64,000 nucleotides of DNA, taken from NCBI GenBank assembly GCA_910584085.1, contig CAJTZY010000004.1, forward strand, positions 44,399-108,398, written 5' to 3'. This document shows positions 36,019-43,384 of the stretch, piece after piece; positions within the stretch are counted from its first letter, which is position 1, and each line of letters opens with the position of its first letter. Below the pieces are notes generated by a model that was not told where the DNA came from, ran no database searches, and was given only the letters and a program-made list of their open reading frames with translations. The stretch is from an uncultured Bacilli bacterium (GTDB taxonomy: Bacteria; Bacillota_I; Bacilli_A; RF39; UBA660). The position numbers and the translations under genes are program-made.

Positions 36019-36753
36019 TTATTTTTGTTTTCCAGAAGGGATTTTTGATATTATAATGTCGCTAAATTTTTCAAGGAAGTTATCTCTTTGTCTTTGACAA
36101 AATTCAATCCATGCTTTTATTGTACTTTCTTTTGTATCTGCTTGATTTAAAAATAAAAAAGAACTATACGTAGGTAATTTTTCTACAATTATATTATCGT
36201 CAAAAAAAGGAATAGAACATCCTGATGTTAAATTGGTATGAATATCTTTATCTGATATGGCACCAGTACTAAAAAACATTATAGTTCTTCTCATTTTTTC
36301 TACATTAAAATTACACAATTCAAATAATTTAGCAAATTCATTGCCAATTATTTTTTTTGCTAAACAGACGTCCCAAAATGTTTTTATAGTACTGTTGATT
36401 TCGCTTAAAATATAATCTTCCCACCATTTTGCATCAATTTTATGATAAAAGTTATAATCTATAGTTAATTTGAAAATCTGGTCAATAATTATATTATAGG
36501 CACTTCTTGCTTCTTCACTTCCATTAATTATATATTCATATATACTATAATTTATGGTTTTATCTGTCTCTCTATTTTTAGGAAAACTTTTTGAAATTTG
36601 TTCATATTCTGCATTTATTTCAGCACATTTTTCATTAAATTGTTCAAATTCAAATTCGTCTTTAGCTAAATCTGGATGATATTTTTTGATTAACGTACGA
36701 TACTCTTTTCGTAAGTTATCTAAATTTTGACAATCTTTAAAATACTTTGACAT
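36019..36753 (-). CDS. J-domain protein with unknown C-terminal region
   Basis: 244 residues. A J domain occupies residues 3-55 with the HPD motif in LIKKYHPDLAKDE, which stimulates Hsp70 ATPase. The remaining 190 residues are mostly helical and unrecognised, with no zinc fingers or glycine-rich linker, so this is a type III (DnaJ-like) co-chaperone. The start has AGAGGTAG upstream, and an extended -10 (TGTTATAAT) lies at 36777-36782. It is enclosed by duplicated uvrB 5' ends and by paired motif blocks, so it appears to be cargo of an inserted element. Confidence 0.78.
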   Translation of the reverse strand: MSKYFKDCQNLDNLRKEYRTLIKKYHPDLAKDEFEFEQFNEKCAEINAEYEQISKSFPKNRETDKTINYSIYEYIINGSEEARSAYNIIIDQIFKLTIDYNFYHKIDAKWWEDYILSEINSTIKTFWDVCLAKKIIGNEFAKLFELCNFNVEKMRRTIMFFSTGAISDKDIHTNLTSGCSIPFFDDNIIVEKLPTYSSFLFLNQADTKESTIKAWIEFCQRQRDNFLEKFSDIIISKIPSGKQK

Positions 36754-36858
36754 TTTAAATCTACCTCTTATTAAAGATTATAACATATTATGGTAGATTA
36801 TCCTATTCCTTTTTATAACTTTCATTTATAAATGCTTACAACAATTTAATTTTAAATT

Positions 36859-36973
36859 ACGAATCTAGGTCACAAAGTTATTATGTTCAATCAATATTAT
36901 TTAGCATTATTTAATTTTTTTCATGGACTAAATAATACTCAAGACCTTTAAATATAACGTTTTTTTAACTGTG
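36859..36973. repeat. Ordered motif block A, right copy
   Basis: The same four motifs as at 35708-35923 occur in order. They are ACGAATCTAGGTCACAAA (36859-36876), ACTAAATAATACT (36927-36939), ATATAACGTTTT (36952-36963) and TTTTTAACTGTG (36962-36973). The block ends 8 bp before the second uvrB copy. Confidence 0.7.
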
Positions 36974-37246
36974 ATTATAATAAGAAACAAAGTACTCAAC
37001 ATGATTATTTGGAAATAGTTCTTTAAACTCTGCATATAGTTGACCTGCTAATGTTTTATTATGTGCGAGTATTAAAGTGGGTTTATTTACTCTTGCTATA
37101 ACATTTGCCATTGTAAATGTTTTTCCACTTCCAGTTACACCAAGTAATACTTGACTTTTTTCACCATTATTTATGCCGTTTACTAATTTTTCTATTGCTT
37201 CGGGTTGATCTCCACTAGGTTTATATTTTGATACTAATTCAAACAT
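36965..37246 (-). pseudogene. Truncated duplicate of uvrB (first 90 codons)
   Basis: 93 codons, of which the first 90 encode the same residues as UvrB, including Walker A GVTGSGKT. It then runs into unrelated sequence (NHS, stop). It keeps the original GGAGGT ribosome binding site, so a short peptide could be made. It lacks the beta-hairpin and all helicase motifs after motif I. This is probably the ancestral uvrB 5' end, cut off by the insertion. Confidence 0.9.
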
Positions 37247-37257
37247 AATAACCTCCT
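36981..37257. repeat. uvrB 5'-end direct repeat, copy 2
   Basis: This is the second copy of the 277-bp repeat. It differs from 35341-35617 at three positions, all synonymous. Confidence 0.93.
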
Positions 37258-37335
37258 TATAATTAATTTTTTATACAATTTTTTTAATAATATTAAATAT
37301 TTTTTTAGTAATTCTATCATCATTTTAATGAAAAA

Positions 37336-37362
37336 ACAAGAAATTTACTACTTATTTCTTGC
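37336..37362 (-). terminator. Terminator of the 487-residue hypothetical gene
   Basis: CAAGAAAT and ATTTCTTG make an 8-bp stem with a 9-nt loop, followed on the - strand by T6. Confidence 0.8.
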
Positions 37363-37397
37363 TTTTAATGTAAGTTAAACTTATTTATTATTAATAT

Positions 37398-38861
37398 TTA
37401 TCTTTGAAATTTAGTTTCAGATGATTCTATTTCTAAATTTGAATTATTATCTTCATAACTAATTTTATTATCTAATATTTTCCATAAAGATTTAGCAGCA
37501 CTTAACTGTTCTTGCACTTTATTTTCTTGGAAAAATCTTCTAATATTTTCTTCAATTTGCTCTTGCATTTCAAATGAATAAAATGTACCTTCATTGTTTT
37601 TATAATAATCACTAATACGATTTACTGTTAATTTAAATATAGAGCTAATTTCTGGAGTTATATTATTACGTTCTAATTTATAGTTTTCTAATCTAGTATT
37701 AAAATTATTTTCTACATTATAATTATATTTATTTATTGCAGATATTAATCTTTCAATACCTATTATTTGTATAATTTTATTACAGTAACTTCTGTCTTGA
37801 ATACCTTTTTCTGTAATTAATGATGCAGTTTCTGGAAATTCTATCCTTAAAAAGTTAACAAAATTTGATATTTCATTATTTATTTCATTATTTTTTTTAT
37901 CATAATAATCAGTAAAATGGCCATTTGGACCACCATGGCTTTTTTTATATAAGATATTATTATCGCTTGCTAATTTTTGTATACTTTCTTCAAGTATTTT
38001 ATTTATCTCTTCATCATATGTTGCATATATATTTCCAACTTGTGAAGGTAAAACCCCTAATTCACTTAATATCATATTAATTGCTAAATGTTCTTCTCCA
38101 GTATATACTATAACTTTTCTCATAGCCAACTCGCTTGCTATAGTTGGATTTTTTATTATATCTTGATATTTATTTTTTTCTATTAATACAATTGCTTCAC
38201 TAGAAATAGGTAATTCTTCATGGGAAACATCTAGATAAGCATCTCGATATGCAATTGAATATCCATAACCAGATTTTATAAAAGAATCTATATTATCAAT
38301 GATTGTAAAGTTTCTATTTGCTTCTACTGCATTATAATTAAATGTTGCTTCTAGTGGTGTATTTATTGTAAAATGCTTAGTTGAACGAAATGCAACAGGT
38401 AAATCAATTTTTCCAAAATTTTCATCTATATTTGACATAGCTTCATGAATTTTATCTTGATTTATTGGAATATTTATTCCATTTATATTTGTATTAATTC
38501 CAATTTTTTGTAATGCATACTGTCTTTTTAATTCAAAACAAAATGTAGTTAAAACCTTTTCATAACCAGTATCTTTTGATGATACACGCCATTTCCAATC
38601 ATAAGGAAAAAAATTATCATCTCTTATAATCATAAATTTATCTATTTTTCCTGATTTTTTTGCTTTCTCTATTAAATATTTTAAATTATTTTTAAATTTT
38701 TCTATATTTTCTTGTGATGAAGTATCAAGTATACCATTACCTGTAATTTGTGTCAGTTCTAAAGGTTTTATTTCATCTATTTGTTTTAAATTTTCATTTG
38801 CTGATTCTAACTTGCTTACTTGATTTTCCTTTTTTTTAAATATTTTATTAAATAATTCCAT
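37398..38861 (-). CDS. Hypothetical protein, 487 residues
   Basis: It is soluble, with a lysine-rich N-terminus (KIFKKKENQ) and a helical second half. The centre has segments such as RSTKHFTINTPLEATFNYNA and GYGYSIAYRDAYLDV, then KSHGGPNGHFTDYYDKK near residue 310. That could be an active-site-like His/Gly stretch, but I cannot assign it. There are no membrane segments. AGGAGAA precedes the ATG. It is the gene just upstream of the uvrB insertion and follows the TsaC gene by 23 bp, so it may share its transcript. Confidence 0.62.
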   Translation of the reverse strand: MELFNKIFKKKENQVSKLESANENLKQIDEIKPLELTQITGNGILDTSSQENIEKFKNNLKYLIEKAKKSGKIDKFMIIRDDNFFPYDWKWRVSSKDTGYEKVLTTFCFELKRQYALQKIGINTNINGINIPINQDKIHEAMSNIDENFGKIDLPVAFRSTKHFTINTPLEATFNYNAVEANRNFTIIDNIDSFIKSGYGYSIAYRDAYLDVSHEELPISSEAIVLIEKNKYQDIIKNPTIASELAMRKVIVYTGEEHLAINMILSELGVLPSQVGNIYATYDEEINKILEESIQKLASDNNILYKKSHGGPNGHFTDYYDKKNNEINNEISNFVNFLRIEFPETASLITEKGIQDRSYCNKIIQIIGIERLISAINKYNYNVENNFNTRLENYKLERNNITPEISSIFKLTVNRISDYYKNNEGTFYSFEMQEQIEENIRRFFQENKVQEQLSAAKSLWKILDNKISYEDNNSNLEIESSETKFQR

Positions 38862-38884
38862 AAGTTCTCCTAATTTTAATATAA

Positions 38885-39526
38885 TTATTCCTTTATTTTC
38901 GCTATTTTAGATAATTCTTCTTTTGATATTTTTCCCTCTCTTAAAATGTTTATTTCATTATCAATAACTTGCACTATTGTAGAGGTTGTATTATCATTAA
39001 TATCCCCTATATCAATTATATAATCAACCTTATCTCCTAAATCTTTAATTATGTTTTTTATTTTAGTACCAGTAGGTTTTCCAGATATATTTGCACTTGG
39101 GGCAACTATTGGTACACCTGAACAATCTATTATCCTTGTTGCAATACTACTACTAGTCATTCTAATTCCTATAGTATTTTGATTTCCAATAACAATATTT
39201 GATATTTTACTTGTATTATTTTTATTAAAAATTATTGTTAAAGGTCCTGGCCAGAATTTTTTTATTAATTTTTTTTCGATTTCATTTGTTTTTTCTACAA
39301 TATCATCTAACATTTTCAAATTAGATATTAGTACTATTAAAGCCTTTCCTTTATCTCTTTTTTTTATATTAAATATTTTTTTACATGCTTTTAAATCTTT
39401 TGCATTTGCACCTATTCCATATACTGTTTCTGTAGGAAATATTATTATCTTGCTACATAAAAGAGCAGATGAAATTTCACTTATATTCTCATCTGTTAAA
39501 TTTTGATTAAAGTGTTTTGCTTTCAT
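38885..39526 (-). CDS. tsaC: L-threonylcarbamoyladenylate synthase (YrdC/Sua5 family)
   Basis: 213 residues. The YrdC fold is marked by IIFPTETVYGIGANA (near 29-43), KKRDKGKALIV, WPGPLTIIF, the PSANISGKPT loop and STIVQV followed by ILREG. It makes threonylcarbamoyl-AMP from threonine, bicarbonate and ATP for the t6A37 modification of tRNA. It lacks the extra Sua5 C-terminal domain. GAGGT precedes the ATG, and the gene overlaps the end of ispH by 20 bp. Confidence 0.94.
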   Translation of the reverse strand: MKAKHFNQNLTDENISEISSALLCSKIIIFPTETVYGIGANAKDLKACKKIFNIKKRDKGKALIVLISNLKMLDDIVEKTNEIEKKLIKKFWPGPLTIIFNKNNTSKISNIVIGNQNTIGIRMTSSSIATRIIDCSGVPIVAPSANISGKPTGTKIKNIIKDLGDKVDYIIDIGDINDNTTSTIVQVIDNEINILREGKISKEELSKIAKIKE

Positions 39527-40402
39527 TTTTACCTCTATTTTGATCTATTTGATTAATGAATTTAACTACATCATTTATATTTTCATTTGATGTTGATGAA
39601 CCTGCCATTATTCCTATTTTGTTGTATTTTAATATATTATTTTCTTCTAAATCTTGATAGGTTTCTATTTTTATACAGTTATTACAATCTCTTCTAGATA
39701 TTTGATACAGTTTATCTGTATTTAAACTATTTTTTCCACCTATTATTATCATTAAATCAACTTGCTTAGATATCTTTTTTGTTTCATCTTGCCTTAATTT
39801 TGTTGAAGTACATATTGTATTTTTTATTTCTATTTTTATATCTTTTACGTTATTCATTTTATCTTTTATTAAATTTGTTATGTGATTAAAATTTTCTAAG
39901 TCAAAAGTTGTTTGCACAATTATAAGTAAACGTTTTAATAATGAATTACTAAATTTTTCTATGGCAGTTTCTATATCTTCATCATTTTCTATTATATAAG
40001 AATTCTTTCCACAATAACTAATAGTTCCAAGTACTTCTGGATGATTTTTGCTTCCAATTAAGAATATATAATATTGCTCACTTGAATATTTACTTACAAT
40101 ATTGTGGATTTTTATGACTTTAGGGCATGTTAAATTATATATATTTAAGCCTCTACTTTTTGCCTGATTATATATTTCTTTACTTACTCCATGTGTTCTT
40201 ATAATTACATTTTCATTCGCTTCATTTATATTATCTATAAATTTTAAACCTTCTTTTTCTAATTGGTTATTTACAAATTTGTTATGTACCATTTCACCTA
40301 AACAATATAAATTTTGATTTTCAAATAATAATTTATGTATTTTTTTATAGCATTTGAGACTCCAAAACAAAAACCAACAGTTTTACCTACAATAATTTTC
40401 AT
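39507..40402 (-). CDS. ispH: 4-hydroxy-3-methylbut-2-enyl diphosphate reductase, frameshifted near the 5' end
   Basis: The true N-terminus starts at the ATG at 40402 and reads MKIIVGKTVGFCFGVSNAIK, with the first iron-sulfur Cys. After a run of seven A (40346-40340 on the - strand) the homology continues one frame back: LYCLGEMVHNKFV, LTCPKV (second Cys), SKNHPEV and TICTST (third Cys). One more A would restore one frame of about 300 residues. IspH makes IPP and DMAPP in the MEP pathway. There is no clear ribosome binding site, only 7 bp from the preceding stop. The gap may be a sequencing error, slippage or a real mutation. Confidence 0.85.
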
Positions 40403-40409
40403 ATTTTTT

Positions 40410-40811
40410 TTATTTTAATCTACTACCTATACTTGATTCTTCTATAACAATATTATTGTTTTTTATGTAATTTAAAGCTCTATTCCATCTTTCAGGATTT
40501 TTTATTAAACATAAATCAGGATTTAAGCAAGTACTCGATTTATCTCCAAATATATTTGATGTAGGCATATCATCTCCTACAATTTCTTTTAATCCAGAAT
40601 TAAGCATTACATCTTGTATTTTTGCAATGGAATCTTTATGATAGACTGATATATACATATCTATTTCTCCTAAAAGTGTGCCATTATCATTAACCTCATA
40701 ATTTCCCACATTTATTGATTCCCCAATCTCATCTATATAATGAACATCAACTAGTAAAGTTGCTTTTCCATCTGGACTTAACATTTTAGTTACAGTAATA
40801 TTATTTTTCAT
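40410..40811 (-). CDS. Hypothetical protein
   Basis: 133 residues from the ATG at 40811, which has GGAGAG eight bases upstream; the frame begins earlier, at 40859, without a site. It is soluble. The first half looks like beta structure (NITVTKMLSPDGKATLLVDVHY), and a Cys pair occurs in STCLNPDLCLIKNPERW. I do not recognise the family. It ends just before ispH and probably shares a transcript with ispH, tsaC and the 487-residue protein. Confidence 0.6.
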   Translation of the reverse strand: MKNNITVTKMLSPDGKATLLVDVHYIDEIGESINVGNYEVNDNGTLLGEIDMYISVYHKDSIAKIQDVMLNSGLKEIVGDDMPTSNIFGDKSSTCLNPDLCLIKNPERWNRALNYIKNNNIVIEESSIGSRLK

Positions 40812-40950
40812 GATATCTCTCCTTTTACTTATTTTAACAAAAAATATGAATTTTTTCAATTTTATTTTAAATATACTTATATTTATATATTTCTATCTAC
40901 ATTTTCTTTACTAAGAAAAAAAATCAGTTTACTGATTTTTAAAATTATTA

Positions 40951-42588
40951 TTATTTTTCTACTTTAAACACTACTTGATAAATAGTTGCTAAGTCAAACT
41001 CTTCTACATTTATTTTATATCCATATTGTTCTATTCTAGCTGAGCATTCTCTAAGGGCCTTAATTACCTCTTTAAAATCCGCTTTTTCTATTGCATAATT
41101 TTGTGATTGTGGCATAACTGGATCATATTGTTTATTATAATCAGTTATTATTATTGGTTCAGGCATTTTTAATTCTTCTGGTTGTACAGTATTTCCCATA
41201 TCGAAACTTGGGGTTAATGTATCAACTGGTGTTGGAGGTTGAACATTTTCAAATGTTTCAGGAGATCCAAAACTAAATGAATTATTTGATGTTTGTACTG
41301 CCGAATTATCATTTCTGATTGGTTCTATAACTGGATTTTCAATTATTGGCGTTGTAAATGGCACCCCTTGTTCTACTGGAGATTCATTTACTATCATTCC
41401 ATTTGCATCAAATTGTGGTGTGTTGCTTATTTGTGGTTGATGTTGTGGTTCAAGTCCAAAATTTGATTGTACAGTATTTCCTATATCAAAACTTGGGGTT
41501 AATGTATCAACTGGTGTTGGAGAAGAAGCAGGCTCATTAAATGATGGAAGATTTAAATTAAATGATGACATATCAAATGATGGTTGTTGTGGAGCTGACT
41601 CTACTACTGGCGTTGGATTAAAATTAAATTCATTTCCCATAATTGGCTGTGTAACTGGATCTGCAACTACTGGTGTTTGAATAGTTTCATTCATATTGTA
41701 ATTTGGAGTTGATGTGGAAAACATATCAAAACTTGGTTGTGAATTTTGAAATTCATTAGAAACTGTTGGTTGTGGATTTGCTCCATTAAACATATTAAAA
41801 CTTGATGTTGGTTGTTGTGGTGTTTGAATTTCCACTGGTTGTTGTGGTTGATTTCCAAACATATCAAAGTTTGGAGTTGATGATGGCATATTAGGCATCA
41901 TATTTATATTATTATTCATACTTATTTCCCCTTTTTCTATTATTTTTTGTGAATCATTATTTCCTTCATTTGATTCATTAGAAGATTTTAATTTATCTAT
42001 TTCTTCATCTGTTTTTCTAACAGTTAATCTTTCTGTAATAATTCTATTTAACATATTATTTTGTTCAGATGATGTTGAAAGTCTAAGTAGTGATCTTGCA
42101 TGTCGCTCTGAAATTTTATTTTCAAGTAAAGCTTCTTGTACTTCATCAGATAAATTTAAAAGCCTTATTTTATTTGCAACTGATGATTGGCTCTTACCTA
42201 ATTTAGAAGCCAATTTTTCTTGTGTAATATATCCCATATCTAATATTTTTTTATAAGATAAAGCTTCTTCTATAGGAGTTAAATTTTTTCTTTGAATATT
42301 TTCAATTAAGGCTATTTCAGCACTATCTTTATCATTTAAATTTTTTACTATTACTGGTACTGATTCTTTTCCAGCAAGTACACTTGCTTTATATCTACGT
42401 TCTCCTGCTATTATTTCATATTTATCCCCAATGGTTCTTACTACTATTGGTTGAATAATACCATGTTCCTTAATTGAATCCGATAATTCTAAAATTTCAT
42501 CTTCATCAAATTGTATTCTTGGTTGAAATCTATTTGGTAATATTTCATTAATATCTACTTCTATTACCCTAGCTGAATTATCATTCAT
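40951..42588 (-). CDS. Noc/ParB-family protein with long Phe-rich low-complexity linker
   Basis: 545 residues, about twice the usual Noc or ParB length. Residues 5-95 are the CTP-binding ParB domain (NRFQPRIQF, GERRYKAS), and 100-190 hold the HTH (TQEKLASKLGKSQSSVANKI). Residues about 225-495 are rich in Pro, Gln, Asn and Ser, with recurring SFDMF/SFNMF-type motifs and a duplicated PTPVDTLTPSFD unit. A compact 45-residue end (DFKEVIKALRECSARIEQYG) follows. Position next to rsmG is that of noc in Bacillus, which couples nucleoid position to division. The amphipathic N-terminal membrane helix of Noc is not seen. The promoter holds two operator-like repeats. Confidence 0.82.
   Translation of the reverse strand: MNDNSARVIEVDINEILPNRFQPRIQFDEDEILELSDSIKEHGIIQPIVVRTIGDKYEIIAGERRYKASVLAGKESVPVIVKNLNDKDSAEIALIENIQRKNLTPIEEALSYKKILDMGYITQEKLASKLGKSQSSVANKIRLLNLSDEVQEALLENKISERHARSLLRLSTSSEQNNMLNRIITERLTVRKTDEEIDKLKSSNESNEGNNDSQKIIEKGEISMNNNINMMPNMPSSTPNFDMFGNQPQQPVEIQTPQQPTSSFNMFNGANPQPTVSNEFQNSQPSFDMFSTSTPNYNMNETIQTPVVADPVTQPIMGNEFNFNPTPVVESAPQQPSFDMSSFNLNLPSFNEPASSPTPVDTLTPSFDIGNTVQSNFGLEPQHQPQISNTPQFDANGMIVNESPVEQGVPFTTPIIENPVIEPIRNDNSAVQTSNNSFSFGSPETFENVQPPTPVDTLTPSFDMGNTVQPEELKMPEPIIITDYNKQYDPVMPQSQNYAIEKADFKEVIKALRECSARIEQYGYKINVEEFDLATIYQVVFKVEK
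41182..41521. repeat. 55-bp direct repeat pair inside the Noc-like gene
   Basis: The segments 41182-41236 and 41467-41521 differ by two bases and encode the repeated PTPVDTLTPSFD(I/M)GNTVQ unit. They show recent expansion of the linker by internal duplication. Confidence 0.8.
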
Positions 42589-42615
42589 AGCATACCTCCT
42601 TTTATTCTATACATA

Positions 42616-42644
42616 ATTTTACAATATTTTGGGAAATAATACAA
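42616..42644 (-). promoter_or_regulatory. Promoter of the Noc-like gene
   Basis: On the - strand TTGTAT (42644-42639) and TAAAAT (42621-42616) are 17 bp apart. The spacer consists almost entirely of one TATTTCCCAAAATA repeat. Confidence 0.6.
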
Positions 42645-42660
42645 TACTTTTGGGAAATAT
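42625..42660. promoter_or_regulatory. Two operator-like TTTTGGGAAATA repeats in the Noc-like gene promoter
   Basis: One copy (42625-42638) fills the -35/-10 spacer, and the other (42646-42660) lies just upstream of the -35. Their GGG triplets are 21 bp apart, two helical turns. The half-site GGGAAAT is also half of the B. subtilis Noc site ATTTCCCGGGAAAT. Confidence 0.6.
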
Positions 42661-42668
42661 TTATAAAA

Positions 42669-42696
42669 TAAAAAGCCATGACTTATAATGGCTTCT
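42669..42696 (-). terminator. Terminator of rsmG
   Basis: On the - strand AAGCCAT and ATGGCTT form a stem with an 8-nt loop, followed by TTTATTTT. It overlaps the rsmG stop codon and separates mnmG-rsmG from the Noc-like gene. Confidence 0.75.
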
Positions 42697-43384
42697 TTTT
42701 AATATCACTATATTTTCTGGGAAATAATTTAGGTGTACTATCTTTTTTACTTATCTTTATTAAGCTTCTACTGCTTTCTTCTATTGGTAATTTAAATATT
42801 ATTAAATCTTCCTCTTTACAATTTAATTTTTTTAAGGCATTAGAATAATCTGATTCGTTTTCTAGTATACCTTTCATAGCTATAAAATATTTCCCAACTT
42901 TAACTAGATTTATACCTAGTTCTAGTAATATATTTAATGGAGCAACTGCACGAGCAGTTACTATATCATATTTTTCTTTATTTCCCATAGAATAATCTTC
43001 TATTCTAGTATGTACTGCTTCAATATTTTTTAAATCTAATTCTTCTATTACTTTATTTAAAAAGTTAATTCTTTTATTTAATGAATCAATTAATGTAATT
43101 TTTAAATTAGGATAGAATATTTTTAGTACTATACCTGGAAATCCTGCACCACTACCTAAATCACATAATGTTTCTTGCTTTGTTAAATCTATTATTTTTG
43201 ATATAGTTAATGAATCATAAAAATGTTTTAAATATACTGATTCTTTCTCTGTAATTCCCGTTAAATTCATAACTTTATTGTATTCAATTAATAGTTCATA
43301 ATATTTTTCTAATTTGTTTAATTTTTCATCTGTTATATTAATTCCTAATTTATTTACTTCTTCTATAAATTTATTTTGATTCAT
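42683..43384 (-). CDS. rsmG: 16S rRNA (guanine527-N7)-methyltransferase
   Basis: 233 residues. The SAM-binding motif I is LCDLGSGAGFPGIVLKI (near 70-86), preceded by HFYDSL. The VTARAVAPL segment near 138 is typical of GidB/RsmG. It methylates G527 of 16S rRNA; loss gives low-level streptomycin resistance in other bacteria. It overlaps mnmG by 14 bp, so the two are translationally coupled, as in Bacillus. Confidence 0.96.
   Translation of the reverse strand: MNQNKFIEEVNKLGINITDEKLNKLEKYYELLIEYNKVMNLTGITEKESVYLKHFYDSLTISKIIDLTKQETLCDLGSGAGFPGIVLKIFYPNLKITLIDSLNKRINFLNKVIEELDLKNIEAVHTRIEDYSMGNKEKYDIVTARAVAPLNILLELGINLVKVGKYFIAMKGILENESDYSNALKKLNCKEEDLIIFKLPIEESSRSLIKISKKDSTPKLFPRKYSDIKKKPL

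Noticed and set aside
36981..37246. Separate small helicase-like gene
   Set aside because: It is a copy of the uvrB 5' end that runs out of homology at codon 90, so it is not an independent gene.
40371..40402. Alternative TTG start giving ispH a different N-terminus
   Set aside because: The other frame encodes the conserved N-terminus with the essential Cys, so a frameshift is the better explanation.
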